A stretch of DNA of 37,347 nucleotides. Origin: Sporolactobacillus vineae DSM 21990 = SL153. Its GTDB lineage: Bacteria; Bacillota; Bacilli; Bacillales; Sporolactobacillaceae. The notes beneath the pieces are model-generated. The model was given only the letters and a program-made list of their open reading frames with translations. It had not been told where the DNA came from and did not search any database. The position numbers and the translations under genes were made by a program. The DNA lies in assembly GCF_000377985.1 (NCBI RefSeq), contig NZ_KB899048.1, positions 80,520 through 117,866 on the forward strand, written 5' to 3'. Shown here in pieces: positions 33,137 through 37,347 of the stretch; position 1 is the first letter of the stretch; the number at the start of each line of letters is the position of its first letter.

Positions 33137-33775
33137 ATGGTAAAATTTGTTCTGCCGCCGCTCGGCTACCCATTTAACGCTCTTGAGCCGGTTATTGATG
33201 AAAAGACAATGCGGATCCATTATACAAAACATCATCAGGCCTACATCGATCATCTGAACGCCGCTCTTGCCGGGCACCCTGAACTGGAAAACCTGTCCCT
33301 GACCGATCTGCTGACAAATCTGAAACTCATACCGAAAGATATCCGGACAGCAGTCCGGAATAACGGCGGCGGCCACTACAACCACAGTCTCTTCTGGAAA
33401 GTTCTTGCTCCGGGCGGATCAAAAAAGCCGACAGGCCGTCTGAAACAGGCGATCGACCAGGAACTGAATGGTTTCGATGCATTCGGGAAGCAATTTTCCC
33501 TCGCCGCCGAAAGTCAGTTCGGGTCAGGATGGGCCTGGCTTGTTCTGGACGAAAAGAAGCGTCTTGGCGTCACCAGTATGAACAACCAGGATAATCCACT
33601 GATGGTCGGTAAATTCCCGCTGTTTGGTCTGGATGTCTGGGAACATGCTTATTACTTGAAATATCAAAATCGCCGTCCCGAATATATCAAAAATTGTTTT
33701 CAGTTGTATAATTGGGATTTCATTTCATCGCGTTATACAGAGGCAATGCATCAGACCTCGGCCCGCGAAACCTGA
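33137..33775 (+). CDS. sodA: Superoxide dismutase, Mn-type
   Basis: The 212-aa enzyme converts superoxide to peroxide and oxygen. All four metal ligands are present: H28 in IHYTKHH, H83 in GHYNHSLFW, and D166 and H170 in GLDVWEHAYY. The NNQDNPLM stretch carries the Gln typical of manganese-dependent members. The length and fold markers are normal, and the short tail TSARET is extra. AAGGAG lies 11 bp before the ATG. A hairpin terminator follows at 33791-33832. Confidence 0.95.
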   Translation: MVKFVLPPLGYPFNALEPVIDEKTMRIHYTKHHQAYIDHLNAALAGHPELENLSLTDLLTNLKLIPKDIRTAVRNNGGGHYNHSLFWKVLAPGGSKKPTGRLKQAIDQELNGFDAFGKQFSLAAESQFGSGWAWLVLDEKKRLGVTSMNNQDNPLMVGKFPLFGLDVWEHAYYLKYQNRRPEYIKNCFQLYNWDFISSRYTEAMHQTSARET

Positions 33776-33790
33776 CAACACGCTTATAAA

Positions 33791-33832
33791 AAAACTGTCT
33801 GGAAGGATTTATCGGTCTTCGCAGACAGTTTT
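33791..33832. terminator. Terminator between sodA and the glycosyltransferase gene
   Basis: An 11-bp perfect stem (33791-33801 with 33822-33832) runs into T-rich sequence, with A-runs on the other side. The 20-base loop contains the first unit of the repeat at 33810. Confidence 0.8.
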
Positions 33833-33861
33833 TCGGTCTTCAAGTGCTGTTTATCGGTCTT
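33810..33861. repeat. 21-bp-period intergenic repeat (locus D)
   Basis: Units TATCGGTCTT, TTTCGGTCTT and TATCGGTCTT start at 33810, 33831 and 33852, an exact 21-bp step. The core is the reverse complement of locus C (11313-11366). Confidence 0.75.
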
Positions 33862-33886
33862 GGCGAGAAATGTAATTGTTGATGAT

Positions 33887-36001
33887 TCAATTCTTGAATT
33901 TATAGAGGGAAGATTGACCGGTTGACTGACCGGACCACTGAACTTTTGTACAATGTTTCACGATCCAGGCGTTTACACTGCTGTTCTGCGCACCATCCTG
34001 CCCTCCGGAAATCAGGAAATATTTGATTTCACCGGCTTTGGCCATTTTTTCAAGCTTGGCAACAGTCATCGCCGGATCGCTGCCGGTAAAGCCGCCCATC
34101 GCCATAACGGCATAATTGGTTTTCAGCATGACAGAATAGGCGGATTGTGCCCGCTGAACGGCGAGAATGTACTTCTCACCGTTGTAATGCTTCTCCAGAT
34201 AGCTGAGGAGCTTGCTGCTGATTTCATTGCCGCCGAAATTGCCCCGTGATCGGTTAAACATATTCGTCGGCTTCGTCGGCGTTCCACCGTTCGTCGTTTT
34301 GCCGTTTGCAATCGCCGGCGCACCGGACTGCGACTGGTTGGCCGCGCCTGGTGTAAAGCCTGCAGACGGTCTTTCCCCTTGCTTTGCAAAGTTGATCGTT
34401 CGTGCGTTCTGCGGCATCCCGCCGCCGGAAGCCATTCTGCTGGTAGCCGATGACGGTCCGGCTGAAGGAAGCGAACTGTTTGTCTGGTTGAAAACAGCGG
34501 GCATCGTCCAATATAGTGGCGGAATCAGTATCAGACTGAGTCCGGCAACGGCTAGATAGCGTTTCACGTGTTCTGTATATCCGGAGCGCATCATGATTCC
34601 TGCAGCAAGGCAAGCCAACCCGAGCAGTGCCAGAACAGCCGTCCAGATTGTCGGCATGCTGTTTTGATAGAAAATCAATGCCTCAAATAGCAGCGTAAAA
34701 CAGGCGGCAGCCGGCAGCAGCAGGCTCGTCCATGAATCAGGTTGCTTCCGGTAATCCTGCCAGAGCTTCACGGCCCCAATACCGAAGAGTGCGGCGATCG
34801 GAGGCCCGAGCAGACTGAGATAATACTGGTGGAAAAATCCGGCGACACTGAAGAATGCCATAGCCGGCAGCAGCCAGGCCAGCCAGAAGATGGCAAATGT
34901 GTGCAGCTGCAGTAAATGTCTGCGGCGAATGCAGTCAACGACCAGTGCAATCAGGCCGAACAGGACAAACGGGAGCAGCCAGGAAGCCTGTCCGGAAAGT
35001 GATTCTGAGAACAGGCGAAGAGGCCCGGCTGTTCCGGTACCGAACATTCCGCCCTGATTGCCGCCCCTGTTCGCCGTCCCCGTTTGCTGAGATCCGTTCG
35101 AGCCCGCGGCTTGCTGATTCGTGCCTGCAGCCGGTGAAGAGCCGGTATTCGATGAAGAACGTGCGGTTGTACTTGTCACTTTTTTAGTGTTCTGCATATG
35201 CATGCCGTTCCCCTGGTTGCCGGTCAGCCGGGAAATTCCGTTATAGCCGAAAGCCAGTTCGAGCACAGAATTCGTCTGACTGCTGCCGATATACGGCCGT
35301 TCGGATGCCGGCACAAGGTCCACCGTCACCGCCCAGGAAAGTGAAACAACAGCCAGGACGATGGTTGCAACAACCAGATGGATGATTTTTTTCCGCCATC
35401 CGGTCTTCATTGCCAGCCAGTAGAACAGATAAACAGCCGGCAGAACCATAAATGCTTCGAGCATTTTAACGTTAAAACCGATGCCAACCATCAGCACGCT
35501 GACAATCAGCCAACGCATTTTACCGGTATCTGCAGCCCGGACCACTGCCCAGGCAGCGACCATCAGCGTCAGAATCAGTACACTGTCGACATTGTTTGTC
35601 CGCGCCACGGTTGTGAAAATCGGTGTCAGAGCCAGCGCAATGCCGCTGATCAGAGCGGCTGCCGGCCCGGCTTTTTTCTTAACCAGCTGATAGAGAATTA
35701 AACAGGAAGCAACACCCGCCAGTGCTCCGGGCAGGAGAACACTGAAATTACTGAACCCAAAAAGCTTTGCACTCAGTGCCTGAAGCCATAAAGCAACAGG
35801 GGGCTTGTCTACGGTAATAAATCCCGCCGGGTCAAACGAGGCATAAAAGAAATTGTGAAAGTTCTTTAGCATACTTTTGACTGCAACGGTATAATACTCA
35901 TTTGTTCCCGCTTTATTAAGCTGAAAAAAATTAAAGAACAGCGCCACAACGGCGACAACAATGAAATAATAATCCGGGTTTCTCTTTTTTATCCGCGCCA
36001 A
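33887..36001 (-). CDS. GT39-type membrane glycosyltransferase (YkcB-like)
   Basis: The 704-aa protein has a TTG start behind GAGGAGGA. The N-terminal half carries about eight to ten membrane helices and the PMT_2/ArnT-like signature AGFITVDKPPVALWLQ (~59-74). Family members transfer sugars from polyprenyl-phosphate donors to envelope acceptors at the outer face. Two extracytoplasmic low-complexity loops rich in Ser, Asn, Gly and Gln occur at ~260-330 and ~510-590, and a globular C-terminal part (~590-700) follows. A ykcC-like donor-forming glycosyltransferase, the usual neighbour, is not present. Confidence 0.9.
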   Translation of the reverse strand: MARIKKRNPDYYFIVVAVVALFFNFFQLNKAGTNEYYTVAVKSMLKNFHNFFYASFDPAGFITVDKPPVALWLQALSAKLFGFSNFSVLLPGALAGVASCLILYQLVKKKAGPAAALISGIALALTPIFTTVARTNNVDSVLILTLMVAAWAVVRAADTGKMRWLIVSVLMVGIGFNVKMLEAFMVLPAVYLFYWLAMKTGWRKKIIHLVVATIVLAVVSLSWAVTVDLVPASERPYIGSSQTNSVLELAFGYNGISRLTGNQGNGMHMQNTKKVTSTTARSSSNTGSSPAAGTNQQAAGSNGSQQTGTANRGGNQGGMFGTGTAGPLRLFSESLSGQASWLLPFVLFGLIALVVDCIRRRHLLQLHTFAIFWLAWLLPAMAFFSVAGFFHQYYLSLLGPPIAALFGIGAVKLWQDYRKQPDSWTSLLLPAAACFTLLFEALIFYQNSMPTIWTAVLALLGLACLAAGIMMRSGYTEHVKRYLAVAGLSLILIPPLYWTMPAVFNQTNSSLPSAGPSSATSRMASGGGMPQNARTINFAKQGERPSAGFTPGAANQSQSGAPAIANGKTTNGGTPTKPTNMFNRSRGNFGGNEISSKLLSYLEKHYNGEKYILAVQRAQSAYSVMLKTNYAVMAMGGFTGSDPAMTVAKLEKMAKAGEIKYFLISGGQDGAQNSSVNAWIVKHCTKVQWSGQSTGQSSLYKFKN

Positions 36002-36137
36002 ACTGATTCCTCCTCAGAGCCTTTGCCTGTGGCGACCATGAAATGTCGCCGAAACTTTTGCAACACAGCTCCATTCTCTCCCGGCAACCTTAAAAATTGC
36101 TTAAAATAAAAGGCGCTAAAGAAAATATTATTCACAG

Positions 36138-36166
36138 TTGACAGGTATTATTAATAGGTTTAAAAT
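36138..36166 (+). promoter_or_regulatory. Promoter of the SAM riboswitch leader
   Basis: A consensus TTGACA (36138-36143) and TAAAAT (36161-36166) are 17 bp apart, ending 25 bp before the aptamer. Confidence 0.85.
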
Positions 36167-36190
36167 TAAGTTAAATTAATACAGATCCTG

Positions 36191-36292
36191 CTTATCCAGA
36201 GAGGCGGAGGGAACTGGCCCTGTGAAACCTCAGCAACCGATCCATTCGGATACGGTGCTAATTCCAAAAGCGTGCACGGCTTTGAAGATAAG
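36191..36292 (+). ncRNA. SAM riboswitch (S-box, SAM-I)
   Basis: P1 is formed by CTTATC (36191-36196) with GATAAG (36287-36292). The aptamer holds the conserved CAGAGAGGCGGAGGGAACTG, then GAAACCTCAGCAACC and GGTGCTAATTCC segments in the canonical order. It is a complete S-box. It normally switches off methionine or cysteine genes when S-adenosylmethionine is plentiful. No gene follows in this direction. Confidence 0.96.
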
Positions 36293-36310
36293 TTGAGGGG
36301 ATTGATATCC

Positions 36311-36341
36311 AGCCTTCTCTTCTTTCTTGGAAGAGAAGGCT
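36311..36341 (+). terminator. S-box transcription terminator
   Basis: An 11-bp perfect stem (36311-36321 with 36331-36341) is followed by TTTATTTTT. It is the expression platform of the SAM riboswitch. Confidence 0.9.
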
Positions 36342-36489
36342 TTTATTTTTATGAAAGTCTTGTGGTATTAAGTCAAGGCCTAAGTAATACGTGATTTTTC
36401 ATTATTCGTGAGCGGTCTTAAAATTTGACAACACTAAACCGGGCCTTCGAAAAATACAAATTTTTCAAAGACTGGAAGGGAAGCCGAAA

Positions 36490-37347
36490 TTACTTCGTTT
36501 CGGTTGTCTCACTTCCCTTCGGAGTGTAGAGCAGGTGGTCGCGGAGTAGCACATCCACCAGTCGAACTAATTTTCTTGCGGTCAGGACGAGAGCCCGTTT
36601 ATGACGAAACTTGGGAACTTCATGGAACTTCTTCAGGTAATAGGCCCGGTAAACCGGGTCCCGGTTTTTTACTGAATTGGCAGCTTCAATCAAGTAATAA
36701 CGGAGGTACTCATTACCTGTGTGGGTTCGCGGCGTGCGTTCCGCCTGAAAGTGGCCGGACTGAGACACTTTCCAGTAGAGCCCGGCATACTTGGCTAATT
36801 GGGCCTCATGGTCGAACCGGTCGATCTGGCCGACCTCAGCGATAAGCCCGGCGGCGTAGACCGGGCCGATTCCGGGGACACTCAGTAGACTTTGCGTCTC
36901 CGGAATGATCTGGTACATGGCTTCAATATTTTTATCCAAGCTCTGGATTTGCTTTTTTAATCCGGCAATGATGCGCGCATAACTGGCCAGCACGATGTCT
37001 ACCGAATCCTGAAGGACTTTGCCCAGACGGTAGGCATCGCGGACGGCCTTTTGAATGACCTGAGCGAGTTTCTCCGGGTCACTAAAGCGGCCTTTGCCCG
37101 CCTGGTTTAACCGGGTCGCAAGATCCGCTACATCCATTTGGGCAATGTCATCCAGGGACAGAGAATCACTGAGGATGTCCATGATCGACGCACTAAAGAC
37201 AGAAGTTGGGAGCTCTCGGGTCAGCGTGTTGCACTTGTAATAAAGATTTTCCAGAAAGTGCTGCTTACACTCCGTCATCTGATGGATCAGTTGATAACGC
37301 GTCCGCGTCAGCCGTTGAAGAGCGATATACTTCTCTTCCTTGATGAT
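36490..37347 (-). mobile_element. IS110-family transposase, cut by the window edge
   Basis: The minus-strand frame is open from the window edge (37347) to the stop at 36490, about 285 codons. The N-terminal part with the DEDD catalytic acids is outside. Present are a helical spacer and the Transposase_20 domain (LLSVPGIGPVYAAGLIAEVG, DRFDHEAQLAKYAGL, then HFQAERTPRTHTGNEYLRYYLIEAAN), whose serine region takes part in recombination. The right end lies somewhere in 36345-36489. No terminal inverted repeat was found, as usual for IS110. The element sits where the SAM-riboswitch-controlled gene should be. Confidence 0.92.

Overview
The window looks like chromosomal DNA of a spore-former-related Firmicute (Bacilli, order Bacillales/Caryophanales). 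The evidence is moderate GC, strong AGGAGG-type ribosome sites, SigA-like promoters, S-box and tetrahydrofolate riboswitches, a DUF3977 protein, a YkcB-like glycosyltransferase, and lactic-acid-bacterium-style peptidases (PepX, C69 dipeptidase). A Sporolactobacillus-like host fits, but that is an inference from gene content.

Layout. 1-7.5 kb: a short 20-bp-period repeat, a lipoprotein, a 3D-domain cell-wall protein, hisC, a ketopantoate reductase, a DUF3977 protein, an HD hydrolase, a DUF6506 gene broken by an 8-bp tandem duplication, and asd. 7.8-14 kb: a HAD phosphatase, decayed sequence, a C69 dipeptidase, an MFS gene remnant, a tiny membrane protein and pepX. 14-18.2 kb: a frameshifted SH3b-repeat secreted protein, a THF riboswitch with folT, an untracked 44-aa basic protein, an AEC transporter and a PAP2 phosphatase. 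18.4-26.4 kb: a two-gene ABC exporter, an aminoglycoside-6-adenylyltransferase remnant, a GNAT enzyme, an S66 peptidase, an MFS exporter with its own ArsR-like regulator and two near-identical operators, an AbrB-family membrane protein, and a truncated MFS gene.

26.4-31.4 kb: a TetR regulator, translationally coupled to a 1410-residue acyl-CoA dehydratase activase-like protein, with a perfect 25-bp palindrome upstream. 31.5-36 kb: a CBS-domain protein, a small unknown protein, divergent tpx and sodA (peroxide and superoxide defence), and a GT39-type membrane glycosyltransferase. 36.1-37.3 kb: a complete promoter, SAM riboswitch and terminator with no gene behind it, facing the 3' end of an IS110-family transposase that runs off the window.

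The main themes are amino-acid and peptide metabolism (asd, hisC, PepX, dipeptidase), envelope functions, redox defence and several small efflux units. There are also clear marks of decay: two frameshifted genes, two MFS fragments, an antibiotic-resistance remnant and an orphan riboswitch. The least explained signal is a set of five intergenic arrays with exact 20- or 21-bp periodicity. No complete novel defence or CRISPR-like system is visible.
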